This document shows, in pieces, positions 1-5,847 of a stretch of 6,199 nucleotides of DNA (positions are counted from its first letter, which is position 1; the number at the start of each line of letters is the position of its first letter). The notes below the pieces were generated by a model. The model had not been told where the DNA came from. It did no database searches and saw only the letters and a list, made by a program, of their open reading frames with translations. Where the stretch lies: positions 327 through 6,525 of the forward strand of contig DLIG01000001.1 of NCBI GenBank assembly GCA_002483605.1, read 5' to 3'. This stretch comes from Sulfurovum sp. UBA7648 (GTDB lineage Bacteria; Campylobacterota; Campylobacteria; Campylobacterales; Sulfurovaceae). The position numbers and the translations under genes are program-made.

Positions 1-59
1 TGACGATTTTTGCGCTACTTTTTTTAAAAAAGTAGTAAAGAAAAAACAAAAAAACACTT
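1..59. repeat. 59-bp dispersed direct repeat, copy 1 (truncated by window edge)
   Basis: Bases 1-59 are identical, base for base, to 6132-6190. After that the copies diverge but still resemble each other (about 6 of the next 9 bases match), so this is a dispersed repeat whose left end lies outside the window. It contains a near-perfect hairpin: a 10-bp arm at 15-24 (ctac plus six T), one central T, and the complementary arm at 26-35 (six A plus gtag). An A-rich tail follows. The stem is almost all A/T, so it would make a poor intrinsic terminator. I do not recognise a named family. Confidence 0.85.
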
Positions 60-99
60 TTTTCTATCTTTCTTTTTATAAAAAAAAGTATGAAAAAGT
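56..99. repeat. Imperfect A/T-rich palindrome
   Basis: Bases 56-63 (acttttt-type) pair with 92-99 (gaaaaagt-type), and the pairing continues inward with mismatches to about 75/80. It follows directly on the 59-bp repeat and may be part of a longer, decayed copy of it. The low-complexity T and A runs make some pairing expected by chance, so this is a weak call. Confidence 0.35.
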
Positions 100-144
100 C
101 AAGATGTTTTTATGGTTATCTTCTTTATTTTCCACATATTTATT

Positions 145-172
145 TTGAATTGTTGTTATTATATGTTATAAT
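145..172 (+). promoter_or_regulatory. Sigma70-type promoter for the DUF2231 gene
   Basis: A perfect -10 hexamer tataat lies at 167-172, preceded by TG at 164-165 (the extended -10 pattern TGn). A -35-like ttgaat lies at 145-150 with a 16-base spacer. Transcription would start near 179-180, giving a leader of about 26 bases before the ATG at 206. A ggag ribosome-binding site lies at 196-199, six bases from the start codon. Confidence 0.65.
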
Positions 173-205
173 AATTTCAAATCATTTTATATAATGGAGT
201 AATAT

Positions 206-850
206 ATGGGATTACCGGAAATTAATATATCTTTTTTAGACGAATTAGTCAGCTTGCCAGTTCATATGCATCCGCCAATCATACACTTTGTTGTGGCATT
301 GCCTGTTATCATATTATTGATAGAACTATTTAATTTGGTATTTAGAAGAAAAATACTTGATGTGCTAAATTTTGGACTATTGGCATTATTATTGATCTTT
401 ATGATCGGAGCATATATATCCGGCGTTACCGATGGCAAAGAAGCATGGGATTTACTTGATGAAAACGGGCAAGAAGCACTCAAAGCGCACAAAACATTTG
501 GTATTTATATTATATTATTCGGCTTTGTGGCTGTAGCTATTTTTAAAGTCGTTTCATTGCTATCTAGAAGTATGATCTTTAATGTACTGTATATGCTTAT
601 ACTTGCACTTTTTGTTGTTCTTATACTCAAACAAGCCAAGGATGGCGGTGAGCTTGTTATCGTCCATGGTGCAAATATCCAAAAGGTAAAAGCACTTGAT
701 GATAAACTGTTTGATCTGGAGAGCGCATATGAAGACTTAAATGCTTCATATAATGAAATAAGAGGAGAAGATATCAACGCTACCAAGAAAAAGCTTCACA
801 AAGATATAAACTCAACTATCGTTCCAGTACCTTTGGCTAAAAAAAGCTAA
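206..850 (+). CDS. DUF2231-family membrane protein with C-terminal coiled-coil tail
   Basis: A 214-residue inner-membrane protein of unknown function that I recognise as DUF2231 (COG4244-like). The family signature is clear: HMHPPIIHF at 20-28 just before helix 1, AHKTFGIY at 94-101 before helix 3, and KDGGELVIVHGANI at 145-158 after helix 4. Hydrophobic helices run at about 25-46, 53-74, 98-117 and 122-142. Residues about 160-200 are charged and heptad-like, suggesting a soluble coiled-coil tail. Conserved histidines H22, H27, H95 and H154 lie next to helix ends and could ligate heme or metal; that is inference, supported only by my recollection that some family members are fused to redox domains such as Rieske. 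The start is fixed by ggag six bases upstream. The gene is monocistronic with its own promoter and runs convergently into truA, sharing stop-codon bases at 848-849. Confidence 0.8.
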   Translation: MGLPEINISFLDELVSLPVHMHPPIIHFVVALPVIILLIELFNLVFRRKILDVLNFGLLALLLIFMIGAYISGVTDGKEAWDLLDENGQEALKAHKTFGIYIILFGFVAVAIFKVVSLLSRSMIFNVLYMLILALFVVLILKQAKDGGELVIVHGANIQKVKALDDKLFDLESAYEDLNASYNEIRGEDINATKKKLHKDINSTIVPVPLAKKS

Positions 851-1569
851 TAAAATATATGGGAGAGATAGAGCCCCTCGGGCGGGGCTAAGGTTACAGA
901 GTGAAGATGTTTATTGTCAAGTTGTTCTTCTAGCTGCCAAAGTTCTAATTTTCCTTGAGCGCATTTCATGGCGGCTGATACCATCATGCGTACTTGTGAA
1001 CGCAAAAACCCGTCTGCTTCAAAAGTGATACAATGCACCCCATGGTGATATTTGTGATTGCTTGCATATATACTACGAATTGTACTATTTGGTTCTGAGC
1101 CATTTTTGGAAAAATTATTAAAATCATGTTTCCCTTTAAAAAGAAAAAGAGCTTTGGTTAATTTTTCGCTATCAAAAGAATCAAAGTAAGCTAAATAATT
1201 TCGCATAAATACACTTGTTTTTGTGGTACTGAAATAGTATCTATAAAGTCTTGTTTTTGCATCATACCTTGCATGGAACTTATCATCAGCTTTGGCTATA
1301 CTTTTGATCTTTATGGCCTTTAAATTGCGATTTAGTTCAGTTTTTAGTTTTTGAAGATCACTCCAAAAAGAAGGCAGATCAAAATGTATAACTTGATTGG
1401 AGGCATGTACGCCTCTATCTGTTCGGCCTGAACCTGTTATTTTTGATTGGATCTTTAGATTTTCAAGGGCTAGCTCAATGGCAGTTGCAACTGTTTGAGT
1501 GGTGTGAGATTGTTTTTGAAAACCATAAAAAGCTGAACCGTCATAAGCAATAACTGCTTTTACTCTCAT
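847..1569 (-). CDS. truA: tRNA pseudouridine(38-40) synthase TruA
   Basis: Converts uridines 38-40 in the anticodon stem-loop of many tRNAs to pseudouridine, in the cytoplasm. Near the N-terminus is AYDGSAFYGFQ, and the catalytic loop GSGRTDRGVHAS carries the nucleophilic aspartate (residue 51 from the ATG start). RLYRYYF, HDFNNFSK and FLRSQVRMMV follow in the usual order, and the protein ends with the family's conserved tail APPEGLYLSHIFY. Length (240 residues) is normal. An in-frame TTG at 1572 adds one residue, but I prefer the ATG at 1569-1567. It overlaps the upstream permease stop TGA by one base (TGATG), with an aagg ribosome-binding site about seven to nine bases upstream. This is the last gene of the operon, and its TAG stop interlocks with the TAA of the convergent DUF2231 gene. 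Confidence 0.95.
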   Translation of the reverse strand: MRVKAVIAYDGSAFYGFQKQSHTTQTVATAIELALENLKIQSKITGSGRTDRGVHASNQVIHFDLPSFWSDLQKLKTELNRNLKAIKIKSIAKADDKFHARYDAKTRLYRYYFSTTKTSVFMRNYLAYFDSFDSEKLTKALFLFKGKHDFNNFSKNGSEPNSTIRSIYASNHKYHHGVHCITFEADGFLRSQVRMMVSAAMKCAQGKLELWQLEEQLDNKHLHSVTLAPPEGLYLSHIFY

Positions 1570-2591
1570 CAAAAATGCCTTGCTGCTAATTTGTCAAAAA
1601 GCCGCCATCCTATTGCCAAAAATAGCAATATCCCACCCAAAAGCCAATAAATATTGCCGTATATTTCCAAAAAAGAAGCAAATGCATAACTGATCAAACT
1701 AATGGCAAAAATAACTATAAAAGAGCGATTGCTTTGATATCTTGGATTGATCATTGTAAAAGCTGCTACGCTATATAAGGATAGCAATGGTATAAAGCTG
1801 ACAAAGATAAAAAATAAAGCCCTTTTCATAATACTATCATCGCTTTTTATCTGGCTCCAATAGTGTAAAATGGATTCAAAATCGATTTCACCGCGTGAAC
1901 TTGTATCATAAGCTCTGAGAGTTTGAAATTTAAATTGCTGTAGATTATTCTTGTAATAAGTATATCCGTATCCGTCTTTTAGTATAAACGAAGCTTGTTC
2001 GTTCGGATCGTTTAATATTTGGCCGCTTTTTGATATAAAAATTTTCTCTTCGGTTTGTCCGTTTGGATTGTATATGACTATATCATGAAATTCATCATCT
2101 ATCTGTTTACCTATGTAGAGATAATAATCATCAAATTTTTGACCCAGTGATGCTGCATTGATATTTAATTTTGCTTCAGATAATTTTTGTACTCTAAAAG
2201 CATTATACATCTGTTTTGTCATCGGCATAGCAAAAAAAGAGATAGAAAAAAGCAAAATAGAAAAAAGCATCGCTAGTAGCAAATATTTTTTGATGATATT
2301 ACTCGAGCTTATGCCTAATGCATATAGGGCATTTAGTTCATTATCCTGAGAGAGCCTTACTAATACAAGTGCTATGGCAGTAATGAATGAGATCGGCAAT
2401 GTATAAAATAAAATAGAAGGCAAAAAATATCCATAAAGTTCAAAAAGTTCCAAGAAATTGAGTTGTATTTGTGCAGTAAGCACGGAAATACGAATAAAAT
2501 ATACCAACGATACGATTGCAAAGAACGGAAGAAAAATAACCGAAAAAGTTTTTGTAAAATTGGATGATAAATAATTTTTGATCCTACCCAT
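1569..2591 (-). CDS. LptF/LptG-type (YjgP/YjgQ) lipopolysaccharide export permease
   Basis: A membrane subunit of the Lpt ABC transporter, which extracts LPS from the inner membrane and feeds it to the periplasmic bridge, powered by LptB. The 340 residues show the family architecture: three helices (about 13-34, 54-79, 101-123), a periplasmic beta-rich domain (about 124-255, rich in Tyr/Asp), then three helices (about 258-280, 290-309, 313-333). The cytoplasmic coupling segment RLSQDNELNALYALGIS at 79-95 is the diagnostic family motif. I cannot decide between LptF and LptG from sequence alone; the partner permease and LptB are not in the window. The ATG overlaps the prepilin peptidase gene by 8 bases and has an aaggtg ribosome-binding site just upstream. 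The TGA stop shares one base with the truA ATG. Confidence 0.9.
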   Translation of the reverse strand: MGRIKNYLSSNFTKTFSVIFLPFFAIVSLVYFIRISVLTAQIQLNFLELFELYGYFLPSILFYTLPISFITAIALVLVRLSQDNELNALYALGISSSNIIKKYLLLAMLFSILLFSISFFAMPMTKQMYNAFRVQKLSEAKLNINAASLGQKFDDYYLYIGKQIDDEFHDIVIYNPNGQTEEKIFISKSGQILNDPNEQASFILKDGYGYTYYKNNLQQFKFQTLRAYDTSSRGEIDFESILHYWSQIKSDDSIMKRALFFIFVSFIPLLSLYSVAAFTMINPRYQSNRSFIVIFAISLISYAFASFLEIYGNIYWLLGGILLFLAIGWRLFDKLAARHF

Positions 2592-3309
2592 AAAGCACCT
2601 TTGTTAACATTAGATCAGCTCTGGTATCAAAGAGATAAATTGTCAATGTCCCAAGCGCCAAAAACGGCACAAAGGGTACGCCCTTTTCTCGATAAATAAG
2701 TGCAGGTATCATAGCTATGAGTGCAGATAAAAATAAAGCAACAAAAAAGAGAGGAAATCCCAGCAATGCTCCCATCGTGCCTGCTACTATGACATCTGCG
2801 CTTCCCATGGCTTCTTTGCCTGCTAATTTGGAAGCTAAGAGACCTAGTGTATATAATCCAATTGCAGCAATAGCTGCGTACAATGCAGCATGCATAAAAT
2901 TCGGCTGCATCAATGCAAAGACCAAAGCTGCTGCATTGACACTATCGGGTACTGCCATATGGTCAAGATCTATCATACTAAGAGCAAGCAAGGATGCAAA
3001 GCTTGCAAATACAAACGGCAGATACCACGTTAGCCCAACTTTTAAATATATGACCAAGAAAAGCATACCGCTAAGCAATTCGATGATAGGATATCGTTTG
3101 GATATCGGTGTTTGACAAAAATAGCATTTGCCTTTCAATAGTATCCAAGATAAAACAGGTATATTGTGCCACCATTTTAGCGGAGTGTGGCACTTTGGGC
3201 AATGGGACGCCGGAAATGCTATATTTTTTTCAAGCGGTATACGATATATAACTACATTTAGAAAAGATCCAATAGTAAGACCTAGAATAAATATAAAAAT
3301 TTCTACCAT
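2584..3309 (-). CDS. Type IV prepilin peptidase / N-methyltransferase (A24 family)
   Basis: An inner-membrane aspartyl protease that cleaves the short leader of type IV pilins or type II secretion pseudopilins and, in two-domain members like this one, methylates the new N-terminus. The opening GSFLNVVIYRIP (14-25) is the family hallmark. Paired CxxC motifs (C37/C40 and C62/C65) mark the zinc-binding methylase domain. The catalytic aspartates should be D114 in IDLDHMAVPD and D172 in MGSADVIV. The second motif is normally GxGD and here reads GSAD. Several hydrophobic helices fill residues 75-235. At 241 residues it is slightly short for the family. The start ATG overlaps the uppS stop by one base (TAATG), with only a weak ribosome-binding site, which implies translational coupling. 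No pilin or pilus assembly gene is in the window. Confidence 0.93.
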   Translation of the reverse strand: MVEIFIFILGLTIGSFLNVVIYRIPLEKNIAFPASHCPKCHTPLKWWHNIPVLSWILLKGKCYFCQTPISKRYPIIELLSGMLFLVIYLKVGLTWYLPFVFASFASLLALSMIDLDHMAVPDSVNAAALVFALMQPNFMHAALYAAIAAIGLYTLGLLASKLAGKEAMGSADVIVAGTMGALLGFPLFFVALFLSALIAMIPALIYREKGVPFVPFLALGTLTIYLFDTRADLMLTKVLYG

Positions 3310-3992
3310 TATGATAAACCGCCAAATGTTCTGTTTCTATCATAAAACCCGTCAATGATCCCATTTAGTTCACCAGGAGTAAAATCAGGCCAAAGAGTAG
3401 ATGTAAAATGAAATTCGCTATAGCTTGCTTGCCAAAGCAAAAAATTACTCAGTCTCTGCTCTCCGCTGGTGCGAATAAGCAGATCTATATCGCTATAAGG
3501 AGTATCAAGCATTTTGCTTATATTCTCTTCTGTAACATCCAAGCCAAACTCTAAGGCTCTATTGACAGCTCTTGTTATCTCGTCCCTGCTTCCATAATTA
3601 AGCGCCAATATCTGGGTGAGATCGGTGTGGTTCTTGGTAGTTTCTTTTGTAAATTCGATCCTTTTTTGAAGAGATGAAGAGAATTTGCTTATATCTCCAA
3701 TAGTTGCAAACCTTACATTATGCTTCTCAAAGGTGTTAAGCTCATTAGCCAAATATTTATCCATGAGACGCATCAAAAAATCCACTTCCAGCTTCGGCCT
3801 TTTCCAATTTTCAGTACTGAAAGCATAGAGTGTGAGCGTTTGGATAGTTGGATGTTTGGAGCAGTACTCTGTGATATCTCTGATAACTTCAGCACCCCTC
3901 TCGTGGCCTTTGGTACGAGTCAAGCCTCTTTCTTTTGCCCACCTGCCGTTACCGTCCATGATGATAGCCAGATGTTTTAGGCTGCTGCTCAT
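3309..3992 (-). CDS. uppS: Undecaprenyl diphosphate synthase (cis-prenyltransferase)
   Basis: Adds eight isopentenyl units in cis to farnesyl diphosphate to make the C55 lipid carrier used for peptidoglycan, O-antigen and other surface glycans. The family motifs are all present: HLAIIMDGNGRWA at 7-19 with the magnesium-binding D13, TLYAFSTENWKRP at about 54-66, and the C-terminal LLIRTSGEQRLSNFLLWQ followed by YSEFHF. Its 227 residues are at the short end of the normal range. The ATG overlaps the coaBC stop by 4 bases (ATGA), with a gagg-type ribosome-binding site about eight bases upstream. Placement with an LPS export permease gives this operon an envelope theme. Confidence 0.97.
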   Translation of the reverse strand: MSSSLKHLAIIMDGNGRWAKERGLTRTKGHERGAEVIRDITEYCSKHPTIQTLTLYAFSTENWKRPKLEVDFLMRLMDKYLANELNTFEKHNVRFATIGDISKFSSSLQKRIEFTKETTKNHTDLTQILALNYGSRDEITRAVNRALEFGLDVTEENISKMLDTPYSDIDLLIRTSGEQRLSNFLLWQASYSEFHFTSTLWPDFTPGELNGIIDGFYDRNRTFGGLS

Positions 3993-5248
3993 ACAGAAAG
4001 CCTCTTTGCATTTTCCAATATCTTAAATGCGAGTGAAAGTTTGTCTTGTTTGTCTATTTTTAGCTGCCCGTCAGGCGTGATCCAAATTATCTCATTATCA
4101 TCACCGCCAAAATTATTTGTATCTGATATTAGATTATAACATACTGCGTCAGCACCTTTTGTGTCAAGCAGGTTCACTGCATTAGCCAGGCCGTTATCGC
4201 TATCCGTTTCGGCTTTAAATGCTACAGTTTTGATGCCGTCTTTGTTTATTGTTTTGAGAATATCAGGATTTTGTTTTAGTTCGATATTCCAGCTTTCGCC
4301 TATCATATTTTTTTTGATCTTTCCTGATTGCGGGTAAGAAGGAGCATAATCAGCCACGGCTGCTACCATAAACAAAAACGGCTCTTTTTGTATCATACCT
4401 ATAGCATCCGGATTATTCAAGCTTGGCTTGCTCATCACGCCTTTGCGTGCTACCCTGAGCGCATCTTCGGTAAAACCAAGCATCTCATCCGCGCTTTGTA
4501 CATTTATAGTATAGACATCGCTTGGCAAATCTTTGGTCTCCTTGGTGGTAATGAGGCATACATCAGCACCTTTGAGGTACAAAGCTGTTGCTATGGCATT
4601 TGCCATTTTACCGCTGGAAAAGTTTGATATATATCTGACATCATCTATCTTTTCTATAGTTCCGCCGCCGGTCACTACCACTCTTCTATCAGTCCAAAAA
4701 GGATCTCTTAGAAGCACCTTGGAGCATTGCCAAAATATCTCTTGCGGATCGGCCAGTGCACCGCTGCCGGTATCTCCGCAAGCTAGAAGCTTCTCTTGAG
4801 GTTCTATGATTGTTATATCGCTGATCGAGAGCATCTTAAGAGAGTTTTTTGTGTGATGGTTGTTTAGCATATTGGTATTTGCAGATGGTGCGATAGCTAC
4901 CTGCTTATTAAAGGCCAATGCGCTTTGCAACAGTATGTTATCTGCTATCCCTTTGCTTAGTTTGTTGATGGTGTTTGCAGTAGCTGGGGCTATGAGAAAC
5001 ATATCACAATCTTTGCTGATCTCTATATGATTGAGGTTGCTTGCCCAGCTTTCACTCCCTTCGCACAATACGGGATTTCTAGTCAATGCTTCAAATGTCA
5101 ATGGAGATACGAATCTTGCAGCAGCTTCGCTCATGACCACTTGCACGCTAGCTCCGGCTTTAATGAATAATCTTGCCACATCACACGCTTTGTATGCTGC
5201 GATACTTCCAGTAACTCCTAAAAGTATTTTTTTGTTTTTTAAAAGCAT
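3989..5248 (-). CDS. coaBC: Bifunctional CoaBC: phosphopantothenoylcysteine decarboxylase / phosphopantothenate-cysteine ligase
   Basis: Catalyses two consecutive steps of coenzyme A synthesis: ligation of cysteine to 4'-phosphopantothenate (CoaB, CTP-dependent) and FMN-dependent decarboxylation (CoaC). The N-terminal CoaC half has GVTGSIAAYK (11-20), the catalytic histidine H74 in NHIEIS, PATANT at 88-93, and the flap cysteine C157 in ACGDTGSG. The C-terminal CoaB half starts near residue 188 with VVVTGGGTIEKIDDVR and SNFSSGKMA, followed by VAAVADYAP, GKIKK, NPDIL and AFKAET. Two spots deviate from the consensus: the substrate clamp usually PxMNxxM reads PSANTNM (121-127), and the usual GxGRM reads GSGAL. 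About 20 residues (268-290) look like a lineage insertion before VAAVADY. The 419 residues are slightly long. First gene of the operon, with an aaagga ribosome-binding site about five to six bases before the ATG. Confidence 0.96.
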   Translation of the reverse strand: MLLKNKKILLGVTGSIAAYKACDVARLFIKAGASVQVVMSEAAARFVSPLTFEALTRNPVLCEGSESWASNLNHIEISKDCDMFLIAPATANTINKLSKGIADNILLQSALAFNKQVAIAPSANTNMLNNHHTKNSLKMLSISDITIIEPQEKLLACGDTGSGALADPQEIFWQCSKVLLRDPFWTDRRVVVTGGGTIEKIDDVRYISNFSSGKMANAIATALYLKGADVCLITTKETKDLPSDVYTINVQSADEMLGFTEDALRVARKGVMSKPSLNNPDAIGMIQKEPFLFMVAAVADYAPSYPQSGKIKKNMIGESWNIELKQNPDILKTINKDGIKTVAFKAETDSDNGLANAVNLLDTKGADAVCYNLISDTNNFGGDDNEIIWITPDGQLKIDKQDKLSLAFKILENAKRLSV

Positions 5249-5265
5249 AAATATCCTTTTCTATA

Positions 5266-5285
5266 AGCAGATTTTATCCAATTAT
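5266..5285 (-). promoter_or_regulatory. Candidate promoter of the coaBC-uppS-truA operon
   Basis: On the minus strand a taaaat -10-like hexamer lies at 5276-5271, preceded by ttgga. It would start transcription around 5264, giving a leader of about 15 bases with the aaaagga ribosome-binding site. No convincing -35 box lies at the right distance, which is common for the main sigma factor in this phylum. The call rests mainly on position: it is the only sensible -10 in the gap before the operon's first gene. Confidence 0.4.
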
Positions 5286-5337
5286 TTGTAAAGTTTCGGT
5301 GTAAGGTTGTGAAATGTGCATATCTGTATCACCATAG

Positions 5338-5374
5338 ATGGCATCGCTTTGCCGTCCTCGCAAAACATGAGGTC
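5338..5374 (-). repeat. Possible degenerate intergenic repeat fragment
   Basis: Read on the minus strand, this stretch contains tgcgagga followed by gcaaagcga. These words, in this order, resemble a common bacterial intergenic repeat of the form gtcattgcgagg...gcaaagcgacgaagcaatc that I know from other genomes. No second copy is in the window, so the call rests on memory. Nothing coding is evident in 5286-5416. Confidence 0.25.
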
Positions 5375-5417
5375 TATTGCTACCTAGCACAAACGGGGGG
5401 CTACATACCAACCATAC

Positions 5418-5445
5418 GTCATTCCTGCGAAGGCAGGAATCCATA
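5418..5445 (+). repeat. REP-like palindrome, left inverted copy (R1)
   Basis: A perfect 8-bp stem, attcctgc at 5421-5428 pairing with gcaggaat at 5433-5440, closes a gaag tetraloop. It is preceded by gtc and followed by ccata. Its inverted partner is 5767-5794; half-copies of related elements lie at 5827-5843 and 5993-6010. Confidence 0.85.
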
Positions 5446-5453
5446 AAAAACGA

Positions 5454-5459
5454 TATAAT
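5454..5459 (+). promoter_or_regulatory. -10 box for the GIY-YIG gene
   Basis: A perfect tataat hexamer lies nine bases downstream of the left palindrome and 18 bases before the ATG. The predicted leader is only about 12 bases and has no good ribosome-binding site (aaaaag at best). No -35 is visible: the expected position falls inside the palindrome. The unit may therefore carry its own weak promoter. Confidence 0.45.
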
Positions 5460-5477
5460 TTATAAAAAGTCATAATC

Positions 5478-5765
5478 ATGAAACAACCGGTAGTGTATAT
5501 ACTTGCAAATAACAAAAATGGAACGTTATATATAGGTGTGACATCTGATCTGTCAAAGAGAATCTATGAACATAAAAATCATCTAGTAGATGGGTTTACG
5601 AAACAATATGATATAGATATGTTAGTTTGGTATGAAATTCATGAGGAAATGTCAGAAGCAATCCAAAAAGAAAAACAACTAAAAAAATGGAAAAGAGAAT
5701 GGAAGATACGACTCATTGAAGAGAAAAATCCAAATTGGATAGATTTATATGAGACTATAATATGA
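5478..5765 (+). CDS. Small GIY-YIG nuclease-domain protein (YhbQ/URI-type)
   Basis: A stand-alone GIY-YIG domain, the metal-dependent DNA-cleaving fold of UvrC and some homing endonucleases. The signature is intact: VYI at 6-8 and YIG at 18-20 (the two strands giving the family its name), R28 and H32 on the following helix (SKRIYEHKN), and E65 in AIQKEKQLKKW as the expected metal-binding glutamate. The ending NPNWIDLY is typical of the small COG2827-like subfamily. Its 95 residues are the usual length, so it is not a broken UvrC. No regulator, partner or DNA-binding domain is fused to it. It is the only gene in a repeat-filled region, is framed by inverted REP-like palindromes, and appears functional with no frameshift. 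Likely a nuclease acting on DNA; its target is unknown. Confidence 0.9.
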   Translation: MKQPVVYILANNKNGTLYIGVTSDLSKRIYEHKNHLVDGFTKQYDIDMLVWYEIHEEMSEAIQKEKQLKKWKREWKIRLIEEKNPNWIDLYETII

Positions 5766-5766
5766 C

Positions 5767-5794
5767 TATGGATCCCCGCCTGCGCGAGGATGAC
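5767..5794 (-). repeat. REP-like palindrome, right inverted copy (R2)
   Basis: On the minus strand it reads gtcat, then a G+C-rich core, then atccata, matching the left copy at 22 of 28 positions. The core can still fold (cctcgc / gcgggg type) but less perfectly than the left copy. It begins two bases after the GIY-YIG stop codon. Confidence 0.8.
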
Positions 5795-5826
5795 TAAAGG
5801 GTAGAGGCTTGGATATATTAATATAC

Positions 5827-5843
5827 GTCATTGGGGACTTGAT
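5827..5843 (+). repeat. Truncated half of a REP-like element
   Basis: The pattern gtcattNNgNacttgat is shared with the minus-strand element at 5963-5992 at 14 of 17 positions. The second arm is missing. The preceding bases give tacgtcatt, a 9-mer identical to 5415-5423 at the left palindrome of the nuclease unit, which suggests a decayed relative. Confidence 0.55.
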
Positions 5844-5847
5844 TTTT

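Larger units (their letters stand above)
5418..5794 (+). mobile_element. Compact unit: GIY-YIG nuclease gene between inverted REP-like palindromes (putative mobile element)
   Basis: A 377-bp unit bounded by two 28-bp inverted repeats that match at 22 of 28 positions. Both read inward from gtcat to atccata. The only gene inside is a 95-residue GIY-YIG nuclease, which fills 288 bp and stops two bases before the right repeat. I see no convincing target-site duplication outside the repeats. Small GIY-YIG genes next to gtcattcc-type palindromes occur in many unrelated bacteria as I recall, which is consistent with mobility. Whether the nuclease moves the unit or merely lives in it is unproven. Confidence 0.5.

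Noticed and set aside
15..35. A/T hairpin in the 59-bp repeat as a bidirectional terminator
   Set aside because: The stem is nearly all A-T with a one-base loop; it would be too weak, and no gene end is next to it within the window.
90..194. 34-codon plus-strand frame starting atgaaaaag
   Set aside because: It overlaps the promoter of the DUF2231 gene, has no ribosome-binding site, and is hydrophobic only because the region is T-rich.
872..889. 6-bp G+C-rich hairpin (agcccc / ggggct) near the end of truA as a terminator
   Set aside because: It lies inside the codons for the conserved APPEGL tail of TruA, and no run of T follows on either strand. The pairing is explained by coding constraint.
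1570..1572. TTG as the truA start
   Set aside because: The adjacent in-frame ATG at 1569 is a stronger start and gives the compact TGATG coupling with the permease stop.
2717..3358. Plus-strand frames opposite the prepilin peptidase gene
   Set aside because: They are antisense to a gene with clear family motifs, and their translations show no recognisable domain.
4328..4799. Plus-strand frames opposite coaBC
   Set aside because: Shadow frames; coaBC is intact on the other strand with all catalytic motifs.
5418..5794. The inverted repeats as CRISPR repeats or a classical insertion sequence
   Set aside because: There is no regular repeat-spacer array, no cas gene, no transposase of a known IS family and no visible target duplication.
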